Shown here in pieces: positions 42,826 through 54,599 of a stretch of DNA of 64,000 nucleotides. The stretch is from Vigna angularis. Lineage: Eukaryota; Streptophyta; Magnoliopsida; Fabales; Fabaceae. The position numbers were made by a program, and so were the translations under genes. The notes beneath the pieces were generated by a model, which had not been told where the DNA came from, did no database searches, and worked only from the letters and a program-made list of their open reading frames with translations. Positions within the stretch are counted from its first letter, which is position 1. Every line of letters starts with the position of its first letter. The stretch spans positions 19,599,501 to 19,663,500 of the forward strand of contig NC_068975.1 of NCBI RefSeq assembly GCF_016808095.1, read 5' to 3'.

Positions 42826-45004
42826 AAGTCAGGTTTTAATTTTCTGTTATCGACCCTCTGCATGGCAATGGTCGGATTTAAATTTCTGTTCTGTGAGTTT
42901 GGCCCTCTGCGAGGCAATGGTAAAATCCAGGTTTTATTTTTCTGTTATCGGCCTTCTGCATGGCAATGGTCGGATTTAAATTTCTGTTCTGTGAGTTTGG
43001 CCCTCTGCGAGGCAATGGTCAAATCCAAGTTTTAATTTTCTGTTATCGACCCTCTGCATGGCAATGGTCGGATTTAAATTTTTGTTCTGTGAGTTTGGCC
43101 CTCTGCGAGGCAATGGTCAAATCCAGGTTTTATTTATCTGTTATCGGCCCTCTGCATGGCAATGGTCGGATTTAAATTTCTGTTCTGTGAGTTTGGCCCT
43201 CTGCGAGGCAATGGTCAAATCCAGGTTTTAGTTTTCTGTTATCGGCCCTCTGCATGGCAATGGTCGGATTTAAATTTCTGTTCTGTGAGTTTGGCCCTCT
43301 GCGAGGCAATGGTAAAATCCAGGTTTTATTTTTCTGTTATCGGCCCTCTGCATGGCAATGGTCGGATTTAAATTTCTGTTTTGTGAGTTTGGCCCTCTGC
43401 GAGGCAATGGTCAAATCCAAGTTTTAATTTTCTGTTATCGACCCTCTGCATGGCAATGGTCGGATTTAAATTTTTGTTCTGTGAGTTTGGCCCTCTGCGA
43501 GGCAATGGTCAAATCCAGGTTTTATTTATCTGTTATCGGCCCTCTGCATGGCAATGGTCGGATTTAAATTTCTGTTCTGTGAGTTTGGCCCTCTGCGAGG
43601 CAATGGTCAAATCCAGGTTTTAGTTTTCTGTTATCGGCCCTCTGCATGGCAATGGTCGGATTTAAATTTCTGTTCTGTGAGTTTGGCCCTCTGCGAGGCA
43701 ATGGTCAAATCCAGGTTTTATTTTTCTGTTATCGGCCCTCTGCATGGCAATGGTCGGATTTAAATTTCTGTTCTGTGAGTTTGGCCCTCTGCGAGGCAAT
43801 GGTCAAATCCAGGTTTTATTTTTCTGTTATCGGCCCTCTGCATGGCAATGGTCGGATTTAAATTTCTGTTCTGTGAGTTTGGCCCTCTGCGAGGCAATGA
43901 TCAAATCCAGGTTTTAGTTTTCTGTTATCAGCCCTCTGCATGGCAATGGTCGGATTTAAATTTCTGTTCTGTGAGTTTGGCCCTCTGCGAGGCAATGGTA
44001 AAATCCAGGTTTTATTTTTCTGTTATCGGCCCTCTGCATGGCAATGGTCGGATTTAAATTTCTGTTCTGTGAGTTTGGCCCTCTGCGAGGCAATGGTCAA
44101 ATCCAGGTTTTATTTTTCTGTTATCGGCCCTCTGCATGGCAATGGTCGGATTTAAATTTCTGTTTTGTGAGTTTGGCCCTCTGCGAGGCAATGGTCAAAT
44201 CCAGGTTTTAGTTTTCTATTATCGGCCCTCTGCATGGCAATGGTCGGATTTAAATTTCTGTTCTGTGAGTTTGGCCCTCTGCGAGGCAATGGTCAAATCC
44301 AGGTTTTATTTTTCTATTATCGGCCCTCTGCATGGCAATGGTCGGATTTAAATTTCTGTTCTGTGAGTTTGGCCCTCTGCGAGGCAATGATCAAATCCAG
44401 GTTTTAGTTTTCTGTTATTAACCCTCTGCATGGCAATGGTCGGATTTAAATTTTTGTTCTGTGAGTTTGGCCCTCTGCGAGGCAATGGTCAAATCCAGGT
44501 TTTATTTTTCTGTTATCGGCCCTCTACATGGCAATGGTCGGATTTAAATTTCTGTTCTGTGAGTTTGGCCCTCTGCGAGGCAATGGTCAAATCCAGGTTT
44601 TATTTTTCTGTTATCGGCCCTCTGCATGGCAATGGTCGGATTTAAATTTCTGTTTTGTGAGTTTGGCCCTCTGCGAGGCAATGGTCAAATCCAGGTTTTA
44701 GTTTTCTATTATCGGCCCTCTGCATGGCAATGGTCGGATTTAAATTTTTGTTCTGTGAGTTTGGCCCTCTGCGAGGCAATGGTCAAATCCAGGTTTTATT
44801 TTTCTGTTATCGGCCCTCTGCATGGCAATGGTCGGATTTAAATTTTTGTTCTATGAGTTTGGCCCTCTGCGAGGCAATGATCAAATCCAGGTTTTAGTTT
44901 TCTGTTATCAACCCTCTGCATGGCAATGGTCGGATTTAAGTTTTTGTTCTGTGAGTTTGGCCCTCTGCGAGGCAATGGTCAAATCCAGGTTTTAGTTTTT
45001 TGTT
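42826..45004 (+). repeat. 98-bp tandem repeat (49+49 dimer), about 22 copies
   Basis: A 98-bp unit repeats with very high identity. Each unit is two related halves: CCTCTGCATGGCAATGGTCG... and CCTCTGCGAGGCAATGGTCA..., each 49 bp. The two halves diverge from each other much more than copies of the same half do, so a 49-bp monomer was doubled first and the dimer amplified later. It lies in the Ogre 3' untranslated region, a place known to breed satellite repeats in plant LTR elements. Frames of 71 codons across it arise only from the periodicity. Confidence 0.97.
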
Positions 45005-45140
45005 ACTGATACTTTATTTGACTTTGGTCATTTTCTTTCATGATTTAAACCCGGACAAAATTAGTGTCTTTATCTTTACTTAGCTTTACTTAAATAATAC
45101 GAAAAGATTAAATTTTCATATTATTTAGTAATATCTAAGT

Positions 45141-45153
45141 AAAGAGGGGCAGC
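45141..45153 (+). other. Ogre polypurine tract
   Basis: AAAGAGGGGCAGC directly precedes the 3' LTR. Confidence 0.75.
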
Positions 45154-48100
45154 TGTCAACACTCAATTTTGTCCGGGTTTGTAAAAAATATGTTTTTATT
45201 GTTTTTATTATTTTTCTTTTATTTTATTCTTTTTATGTATTTAGATTTTTGCTTTTAATTCAATTTCTATTTTTCTTATTTGCAATTTGTTTTAATAAAG
45301 TCAATTAATCAAAGTAGTTAAAAAAAATTGAAAAATAAAAATAATGAAAATAAATAAAGTATAATTGAAACAAAAAAAAGTAATAAAAGTAAAAAAATAA
45401 AAAAATAGAAAACGTGGAAAAGGCGTATGGGAAGCATGTCTGAGGAGAGGGGACCAGGTGGTTACAAGAGAATTTTTTCCAAGATTTTGGGGGGGGGGGG
45501 GGGGAGGATTTTGTTGGATCAGAGAGAGAAAAAGGGGAAAAGAGGGCACACGAGAAAGGATCATCTGGAATCATCATCCAGAATCAGCATTGGCACCGGC
45601 ACCGGTGAGAAGAGATCACCGGCTACGCAGCGAACGATAGCAGCAACCATAACAGCAGGTAAGTCTCTGTTTCACCTGTACATCCAGACTCATCATGTAT
45701 GCTTACTGCATAAGCTCCATTCACCCTTATCTCGTCAGCCCATGCACCATTATCAGAATCATCTATCCCCTTCACGCTCATATGCACACAACACACTCAT
45801 CTCTTCCAATACCAAATTAACGAGGTTCAACCAACATTAAACCAATCAGTAAACATTAAAAAATTAGGGGAGGCAGAGAGGGAAAAATGGTGTTGCAGGG
45901 GGGCATTCGGCATTCGAGAAAATCCTCGAATGGGGAGGAAGAGAGTGGTTGATTGTTTCGTGGTTGGCGGTTTGGAAGTAGTAGTCTGCTGTGTGGTGGT
46001 GGCAGTGGCGTCGCTAAGGTCGTCCTGCTAGGTGATGGTGACCGTGTAGGTGGCCGAGGAGGTGGACGAGTATAAGCATGGGGAGGGACATTATCGTGAC
46101 AGTGGTCGTGTTCGTCGTGGAGGTTTTAGCAATGGTGAAGTTGATGTTGATGGATGATGATGGCACGAGCGGATCGGAGATGCAGATGGAGGAAAACCAT
46201 CCCTGAGAATCGCTGGTTTTCGAAGAGAGAGGAGTGGAGACGGTGGTGTCTTGGCTGACGGTGGTTCTGGTGGTGCGAGGGGTCGCCGGCGAGGCCAAGG
46301 CGCGTTCTGTTTGAGGCGACGGTGGTCGGTTATGGCAGAGGTGGTGGTGAGTTCGTGGTGTAGAGCTGGAGACCTTGGGTCAGAGAAGACATGAGCTGGA
46401 GAGTGGGAATGAGGGTGAACCTCCTGAACCCCTAGAAAATTCTAGGTTAGAGAGCATTGGACTGGGCCAAGCCCAGAAATGAGCGTACGTCCGGAACATT
46501 AGGCCTCTTTTGGAGCGCTCGTTATTTGGCGTCCGTTCGCCATTTCCCCACAACGAACGCTCGTTTTCCAAATAAACGAGCGCTCGTTAAAACTTAAGCC
46601 TTTACGACCGTTCGCTCAGCCTTCTCCCTAACGAGCGTTCGTTATCCAAACGAATGAGCGCTCGTTAGCTAAACGAATGAGCGTTCGTTAGCCTTAAGCC
46701 TTTACGTCCGTTCGCTATTTCAATAACGAACGTTTGTCCTTAAGCTTCCATTTTTGAGCGTCCGTTCGTCATCTTCCCAGTGAACGCTCATCATTCAGCC
46801 CCAATTTCTCAACGTTCGTTCGTCATCTCTTCAACGAGCGTTTGTCAGTCAGCCTTCGTTCTCAACGTCCGTTCGTCATATCTCTTGACGAACGCTCGTC
46901 ATTCAGCTCACATTTCTAAACGTCCGTCCGTTATATTTCCCAACGGACGTTCGTCCTCTCCCCAACGAGCGCTCGCTATTCTGAATACTGTCCTAACGTC
47001 CGTTCAGCCATTTCCATTTCTTTTGTTTGTTTAGTTTATTTTCTTTTATTGTCTTATTTTATTTTGTTCTATCTATTTATTTTAAACATCTACTTATCTT
47101 AAAATATATATTTAATAATACAATATTTGTAGTTTAAATAAAAAAGAATTTACAAAAAATATTTAAAGGTTTAAGTGCACGTGTGACCGCTCGCGTCGTC
47201 CTTGTGCTAAAAACCTTTTCTTCTTCCTTAAATAAATTTACAAAAAAATACGTTTTGAAGGTTAGGCACACGTGTGACCGCTCGCGTCGTCCTTGTGCTA
47301 AAAACCTTTTCTTCTTCCTTAAATAAATTTACAAAAAATACGTTTTGAAGGTTAGGCACACGTGTGACCGCTCGCGTCGTCCTTGTGCTAAAAATCTTTT
47401 CTTCTTTTCTTAAATAAAATTTCAAAAATATGTTTTAAAGGTTGAACACTCGTGTGATCGCTCGCATCGTCCTAGTGTTCAATACATTTCTCTCTTATTT
47501 ACGTAATATTAGAAGAGGGTATGAGTGCTCGTGCGATCGTCCGCATCAGCCTAGCACTCAATACTCTCAAGTCTTCCTAAATAAGTAGATAACGGTATGA
47601 GTGCTCGTGTGATCGTTCGCATCGTCCTAGTGCTTAATATCATTATCTCTCTTTTCAAAAATAATTAAAAATATTTAAATATCATTTTAAAAAGGTATGA
47701 GTACTCGTGCGACCGTTCGCGTCGGCCTAGTACTCATTACCTTCTTTTTCTCGAAAATATTAAAAACATAAAATCTCCAAAAATTAAAAACATCTACTTT
47801 TCCAAACAACAAACAGTCTTTCAGAAAGAACTACGTAACCCTGATTTCTCATTTTGAATGAGAATACGTAGGAGCAAGGTCAATCCTTGTCGGGCCCAAA
47901 AAACTAAAAAAATATTTTGTTTATTTAGAATTTTATTTTAAGGGATAGTTAAACATTTTGAAAACCACATCATATTCGTACATTTAGTTAAAGGTACTGC
48001 CTTAGGGCAGGCGTTGTAGGGTGCTAACACCTTCCCTACGCGTAACCGACTCCCGAACCCAGAATATGGTTTTCGTGGACCGTGTCTTATTATTTTATGG

Positions 48101-48204
48101 TTTTTCCGTAGTTTTCCAGAATAAACTATGGTGGCGACTCCAAATCTCTTTTCGAAGCCCGTTTCTTTTTGGATCGTCGTCCCGTCGCGATTCCGGTTGC
48201 GACA
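45154..48204 (+). repeat. 3' LTR of the Ogre element
   Basis: It is 3,051 bp long, collinear with 18934-21972. It differs by about 35 substitutions, a longer poly-G run (45488-45504, against a short run near 19269) and a few small indels. It is followed by AAGAG, the right TSD copy. Confidence 0.93.
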
Positions 48205-48209
48205 AAGAG

Positions 48210-49404
48210 AAAATTCAAATTAGAACTTTGCTCTAGATACTAGATGATACGATCTTATCCATAAAATAGTATAATGTTTCTGAATTTGACTCTTCCATAT
48301 GCCTAAATAAAGAAAATCATAGAAGAATACATAATTAAGATAGAGATGAGGATGCCACAATCTATAAAATTGATGAGTCAATGAAGATTCGCCACAAAGA
48401 TCTCTGATAAGAACCAAAGTTTGGAGCCTTAATCTAACATATTGACAAGTCAAGGAAGATTCGTCACAAAGAATTCAATCTTTGATAAGAACCAGAGTTC
48501 TAATCTAAGAACCAATAAAATTCTCTCTTAATGAAAAATCAATTTTCATATAATGATCATCAAATGTATCTACATATGTATTTGGTGCTCCTACATATGG
48601 GCAAAAATGTTTAAGTCACCTAAAAATTAATAAAAAAAAGACCAAAGACATCAGACCCAAAAATAACTTGAAAATTTAAAAACAGAAACAAATTGTTCGC
48701 CAACAAAACACCTTTCTTGTCTAGTGACTACTCGACATTCTCGCCCAACTATATATGCGATTCACGTAGCGAACTTTCAAAATTAAAATAAATTACATAC
48801 GCTTTAAATGCTTAAAACTTATTCTATAATTGTGTTCCAAGTCATGATCTTCATGTCTTCATATCCTTTGAATTCCAATGAGATAGTCATCTATCATATC
48901 ATCCCTTTTTTAAAGAATTTGTCCTTAAATTCATACCATTTACTCCTTCTCCTTATTAGATCAATGAATAGTCCTTTGTTACCTGACCTTACAAACAAGG
49001 AAGAATAGTTACAAATGAAGACAATTGTTTAAACCAAAGATGTTTATCCCCTTGTTAAATTAAGTAATGAATACAAAGTGACTTTATTACAATCTAAGCC
49101 AAAAGAAGAGTCTTTATGATTTTATTGGTTTGATGGTGAACTTAGTCTTAGTTGTCACTCATAAAATGAACCCAGCCACACGATTTTATCACCTTACCAT
49201 GAAATATAAATCAATTATGATGTGAACTTACCATTTTCTCTAAATAGAAAGATCATGTAATTGTTCTTGCCCGCGGAACATTGAAGGCCAAGAAAATAAT
49301 ATCCTAAACACAAGCCTTTGAGTTCTTCAGAAAAACATAACAACTTGGTTTAATATCCCTGTTCCATTTCAAAATTGAAGTATAAAATGGTGACAATTCA
49401 AACA

Positions 49405-49407
<3 letters not shown>
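48210..49407. other. No gene recognised; one short duplication
   Basis: AT-rich flank of the Ogre insertion. An imperfect ~55-bp duplication (GAAGATTCG(C/T)CACAAAGA...GATAAGAACCA) lies at about 48373-48425 and 48443-48500. Nothing coding is supported. Confidence 0.5.

Positions 49408-49485
<78 letters not shown>
49408..49485. repeat. (AT)n microsatellite
   Basis: About 38 uninterrupted AT dinucleotides, 60 bases downstream of the NLR stop codon (transcript direction). Likely length-polymorphic. Confidence 0.95.
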
Positions 49486-49488
<3 letters not shown>

Positions 49489-49547
49489 GATAACATTGTA
49501 CTTGAAGATTTACTAGTTACCTGTGGATATATCTTCAAGAATGAATA

Positions 49548-51706
49548 TCATGAAAAAGAGGCAAAATGGTCGTTGTTGGAGTATTCCACGAGCGGTATTT
49601 TGTTAATAATCCAATAGTCTTCACTTCGCTCATCACATAATCTTTTTATAAACTGTTCATGCATATCATAAAGATAAAGCTTTTCAAGATGCTTCAAGTT
49701 TTGTATATCTTTGGGGAGCCTTATCATTTGATGGCATCTCCCTATCTTCAATATTTCAAGACAAGGAACTTTTCCCTTACCAATCTCTATGGTCTTCAAG
49801 TTTGGCAACAATCCTAAGTACAAAACCTTCAGTTTCAACCATCCATTACCGAAATCCAACCGTTCACCTTTATATGCATCATATAACTCAAGGTACAACA
49901 ATTGTGGCAGGTCCTTAAGGTAATGTAATGGATCTTGCTTTAGATCAGACCACTTCAAGTACAATCTGATAAGGTTTGGAACAGTTGATATCCAAGTAGG
50001 AAGTTCTCCTAAACGCCCATATAGGTAAAGGCGTTTAAGGGACAATGGAGGATTTAAAGATTGTAACTTTAGCATGTCTTGTTTTCCTAAAGCCCCAATG
50101 CTTAGAGAACATAGATTGATCATGTGCTCTATAGAATTGCACAGTGCTTCACCATGTGTTGTTTCTAGCTTTATAATTCCCAGCTTCCTTAACTTCGTTA
50201 GTTTTTGCAGTCCCTTTATTATTCTACCACCAGTTACATCTAAATATGATAGATTCTGCAATGATTCTAGATTTTGAACTCCTTCACTTAACCTTAGTCC
50301 TTCTAAACAGTAGAATTCTGAACTTTGATCACTGACATAGTAAGCTAGGAGATGGCGTAATTTGACAAGCTTATCGATCTTCACTTCATGCAATTTAGTT
50401 TGTTTTAGGTCTAGAGTCTGCAGATTCACTAGGTTTCCAATGGACTCTGGAAGTGACATGATGTTGGTGTTCCTTAGGCTCAAGTATTTCAAGTTTAATA
50501 GATTACCAACTTGTTCAGGAAGAACATCGACAGATAGACATGCATCAGACAAGTCTAATCGAATCAGAAACTCAAAACTAGAGAAAAAATGGTTGTTCAC
50601 CTGCCACTTCTTAGCATCATCGAAAACAAAACAAGACCTAACTTTTCCCCACTTTTGGTCTCTTTCCATAGTAGCAGAATCAGTCTTCTTTATAATTGAT
50701 AAACGCCTATGAATGAAATCCATGTTGGAGTTCACTGGTGTGCTTACATCTTCCATTACATGACAAAACATTTGGTCTTTACAAATACTAGATATGATCT
50801 CATGCATGAGGTTATACACATGACAGCTTCTAGGTATTCCATCAAAATCAACTCGTGAAGCATGAACCAAGCCTCTACAGATTAGTTCAGCCAGGTATTC
50901 ACCTCCAAGTTCCTCCATTGATTTGTTCTGGGTATCTCCTTCTACAAAATCCTCTGCTATCCACAAGCGAATAAGCCTCTTGCGACTAATGGAATAGCCT
51001 TGAGGGAAATGGCCAAAGTATAAGAAGCATTGTTTGAGGCGATAAGGAAGTTCTTGGTAACTTTGCAACAATACATGTCGGACCGTTTCAAGATGATGGT
51101 GACTTCGCAATAATGAACCAAGATCATCACGTACCCTTCGCCATTCAATGGCAGATTTCATAGTGGAAAGGAGACTAGAAATGGCCACAATGGCTAGAGG
51201 CACCCCATTGCATTTTTCCATGAATTCTTTGGACAATTGACTTAACTCAGGGAATTGCACATGCTTAACCTTCTGGTGAAAGAGCTTCAAAGCATCTTCT
51301 AAAGACAAAGGTTCTAACTTGATTTTTTCAACAGATGTATCATCACTTCCAATATTATTTGGAAAATCATCACGTTGTGTAGTGATAATAACCCGATGTT
51401 GAGGTATGGCAAATTGGATAACGTCCCAAACTTTTAGTTCCTTCACATCATCTAACACGATGAGGCATCTCTTATCTATGAAGTATTCTCCCAATTTTTC
51501 TGTAAGATTCTCCCTTGTTGCACTCCTCAATGAAGATGATCCACGAGGATCTGCCATAAGTATTTCTTCTTTAATTTGCATTATTGGGTACCAAGAATCA
51601 GCTTGAGTCATGGTTATCCATACACAAAAGTCGAAATCCTTCTTTTTCTTCGGCTGGTTCAATTTTGTTTGCTTGTTATACACATTCTTCACTATTGAAG
51701 TTTTAC
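49548..51706 (-). CDS. CC-NB-LRR disease-resistance gene, exon 3 (NB-ARC rest and LRR)
   Basis: The main exon of an RPM1-like intracellular immune receptor; with exons 2 and 1 the product is about 904 residues, normal for the class. Numbering on the whole protein: P-loop lysine at 187, RNBS-A (FDFCVWITMTQ, about 209-220), kinase-2 LIVLDD (267-272), RNBS-B RVIITTQ, GVPLAI (353-358), RNBS-D CFLYFGHFP (412-420), then WIAEDFV. The MHD triad is VYN (482-484), which is unusual. About twelve LRRs follow (for example LLNLKYLSLRNTNIMSLP, NLVNLQTLDLKQTKL) to the TGA at 49548. The 3' splice site TTTTTTAAG/GT at 51707-51706 puts the frame in phase with exon 2. No stop or frameshift was seen. Confidence 0.92.
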
Positions 51707-53100
51707 CTTAAAAAATATCACAAAATATAAATGTTATTAGGCAATATAATTTACTTGTATACCACAATTACAATATTTTAAACATTTTTAACAAGAATTT
51801 TCAACTATTAAATTTTACTTGGATTTCAATTAAATTTCAAGTAGGGGTTATTTTAATCATTTATTTAAACAACAAATCTGCTATATGATTTATGTCACTT
51901 ATAGGATTTTTTTTAAAGTTGAATGAATGTTTAAATTAAAAGCTATTAGGGCTATTAGTCTATTGCAATATTAAATAATAAAAGTTGGTTTGGATGAATG
52001 TATATGCATGTTAATTTTTGGAAACAAATTTGAAATGATTTTACCAATTTGATGGTATATTCAACTTGCTTTATGTCTTTTATTTTATTAAATAATTTTA
52101 TCATTATGTTCTAGACTTATTCCTTAGGTTTTGTTTGTGTATCACTTTCAATTATTTTCTTATTTATTGCTTGTCCTCTTTTACATTTAGGTTTTATTGA
52201 TTTATACTTGTTTTCACAACGTGGTATTTCCCTACCTCCTCCTTACTTATAAGGGCCAATTTGCTTTTTTGACCAGGAACCACAAGGTGATATTTGTTGA
52301 AACTATAATTAACATAATTTTGTAATGTATAATAATTAATATGATATTTGTTGTTGATATTTTCGTAGTCCTTGTTGCTTAGATGTAGATTGAGAGATCT
52401 TAGTTTTTTTTCTTCGTATCGTGATAGTTTCATGAGTTCTTAGCACTCAAGGTTGGGAAAGTAAGACCATGAATGTGTTTGAGATTGGTAGAGTATCCTC
52501 CTAGCATGCAATTAATGTCTAAGATTGTTCTAGTTTAAAATAGAAAAACCAATTATATCTTAGTAGTGGTAGAAGTTTTAACTGTTAGGAGTTTTCATAA
52601 TTAAGAGTTTATATAATTAAGAGTTTTGATTATGTAGGACTTTTCATTGTATATGAGTTTTCATTACATAATATTAATACTTCAATAGTTTATAGTTTAT
52701 CCCTTTCTTGTTTAGTATTGTATATAATTTTGGCAGGTTTTGTTTGGGTGCAGAGAATATAAATCTCTATACTTGTTGTATATAATACAGTCATTTTTTT
52801 AAATTTGGTTATTATCGATGGTACACAAGGTTTTTTTAAATCTGTCTGTAATTTTTACAAACGAGTAAATTATTAAAAAATTTTATGTCGTTGATATTCT
52901 ATTGGAAAATAAGAGTTAACAATGGATTTTACTTGTTACAAACGAATCCTAGCTAGCTATTGGTAATACCAAATTTTTTTGGTAGTGTGGGTGATAGAGA
53001 CAAGAAGAGGGAGATGGACAAGAATGATAACCTGCTGTAAAGAGATGAAAGAAGCATTTTCAAAGGTTCTAGGAGGGAGATGAAGTATAAAGTACCTTTG
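51707..53100. other. NLR intron 2, 3' part, AT-rich
   Basis: No gene was seen. Near 52960-52989 a phrase ending GGTAGTG could be one end of a small CACTA-type MITE, but I could not find its partner. Confidence 0.5.
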
Positions 53101-53390
53101 CTTAATATTAAAAATTAAATATGTAATGAGGGCTTAATTAACCCAAACAAGTAACAATATTTTCTAAAAAATAAAATAAAATGTTAGCGAGGGCTTAGCC
53201 ATAAGTAAGTAAGAATATTCTTTTTTTAAAAATAAAACTTTATAGCAAGAGCTAAGCCCACGCAAGTAAAAATATTTTTTAAAAACTAAAACATTAGTGA
53301 GGGTTTAGTCCACACTACTTAGCCCACGCAAGTAATAGTATTTCTTTAAAAAAATAAAACATTAGTAAGGGCTTAGCCCATATACAGGAA
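53100..53390. repeat. Tandem array of ~60-70 bp units (GAGGGCTTAGCCCACGCAAGTAA)
   Basis: About four units share GGGCTTAGCCCACGCAAGTAA, AATATTTTTTAAAA and AAAACATTAGTGA phrases. Further pieces of the same array lie at 56540-56579 and 57578-57625. The array was therefore split by the elements between them. Confidence 0.75.
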
Positions 53391-53399
53391 AAACATTTA
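53391..53399. repeat. 9-bp TSD AAACATTTA of the foldback MITE, left copy
   Basis: AAACATTTA recurs exactly at 53776-53784 on the other side of the MITE. Confidence 0.88.
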
Positions 53400-53775
53400 G
53401 GTTTAATAGGTTCGGAGTTCCTTATATTTGTGGATTCGTTTCAATTGGATCCTCCAATTTTGAAAGTGATCAATAGTCCCTAATTTAACAAAATTGAGTC
53501 AATAATACCATTTCCGTTAAATATAATGGACGGCGTTAACTTTTTAAACATGTGGCATGTTGAGGCATCCTTTTATTTGCAGGTGGCACAGTTTTATTTG
53601 AAGGATGCTTCAACATACCACATGTTTAAAAAGTTAATGACGTCCATTGCATTTAACGGAAAGGATATTATTGACTCAATTTTGTTAAATTAGGGATCAA
53701 ATTGATCACTTTCAAAATTGGAGGACCCAATTGAAACGAACCCACAAATATAGGGACCTCCGAACCTATTAAACC
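53400..53775. mobile_element. Foldback MULE-type MITE (376 bp)
   Basis: It starts GGTTTAATAGGTTCGGA and ends with its exact inverse. The inverted arms run about 175-190 bases each with high identity (including CAATTTTGAAAGTGATCAA and the inverse of it), leaving almost no centre. The perfect 9-bp TSD places it with Mutator-like elements. It has no coding capacity. Confidence 0.9.
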
Positions 53776-54599
53776 AAACATTTATTACCGGCGGCTTATT
53801 ACCAAAGGCCTTTTGGCCTTCGGTAAATTAGATTTACCGAAGGCTTTTCCGAAGGATTGTGTAACATGACTTTATCGAAGGCTGATGGCCGTCTGTAATG
53901 GACATGAGTGGTTACCGAAGGCAAAGGACCGTCGGTAAGTGAATAATGTATATGAAATTAGAAAGTGAGATATTTCCGAAGCCCTCATTTCGCGAAAACT
54001 CATTCTTCCCCAATCTTCACATTCTCTGTCCTAACTTCATCGACGAACTCACTGGCTAGCTTCTGCAGATTGCTTCCCACCCTCACCACAATCGGGATAC
54101 GCTTCTTCCCCACTCCTCCATTATAGGTGAAGTGTCCCATTCTCCCATCTCATTCTGTTTTCCTGTTATTGTTTTCGATTACCCGTCAATGGTGAAACTT
54201 TTTTTCTTGTAGCGTTTTCCAGTGTTGTGAGCTGAGGAAGGTGGTGGGTGGCTGAGTTGAAGGCTACCATTGTCGAGGGAGGATATTGGACGATGCGGAA
54301 TAGACGAGGCGGCGTAACTAGGGCAGTGTCGCTGCGTGGCAAGGTCTTCCAGTACTGCTTCAGAGGCTATTGAAGGGGCTACGGTCGAGGTAAGTTGTTA
54401 TTTTCATTGATGAAGTATAAAAGCTAAGAAGCCCTTTGTTGTGACTTTGTTCAATGTATGCTCTGAATTAGTTTGTGCAATATGATTTGTTATACAAAAA
54501 TTGTTCAAAGTTGGCATTTTGATTGCTAATGCATTTTAAAACACTATATTTTGCACTGTTGAAAATGGAAACTAAGAGAGCTTGGTAGTGGGAAAGGAA

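Larger units (their letters stand above)
18934..48204 (+). mobile_element. Ogre/Tat-lineage Ty3 retrotransposon, near complete
   Basis: LTRs of about 3 kb begin TGTCAACACTC and end GGTTGCGACA, with a perfect 5-bp TSD. Without the nested Copia element the length is about 20.35 kb. Internal order is primer site, extra ORF1, gag, protease, intron, RT-RNase H-second RNase H-integrase, a long 3' region with tandem repeats, polypurine tract, LTR. The extra ORF before gag, the second RNase H and the intron before RT together identify the Ogre branch of Tat. By eye the LTRs differ at roughly 35 positions plus a few indels (about 1.1 percent), so insertion is recent. Frame-breaking changes in ORF1 and gag-pro mean it is probably not autonomous now. 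Confidence 0.93.

Noticed and set aside
42960..44841. Overlapping 71-codon frames (MAMVGFKFLFCEFGPLRGNG...)
   Set aside because: They recur at multiples of 98 bp and are by-products of the tandem repeat, not genes.
52817..52989. Possible small CACTA MITE ending in GGTAGTG
   Set aside because: Only one terminus looks right; no matching left end or 3-bp duplication was found.
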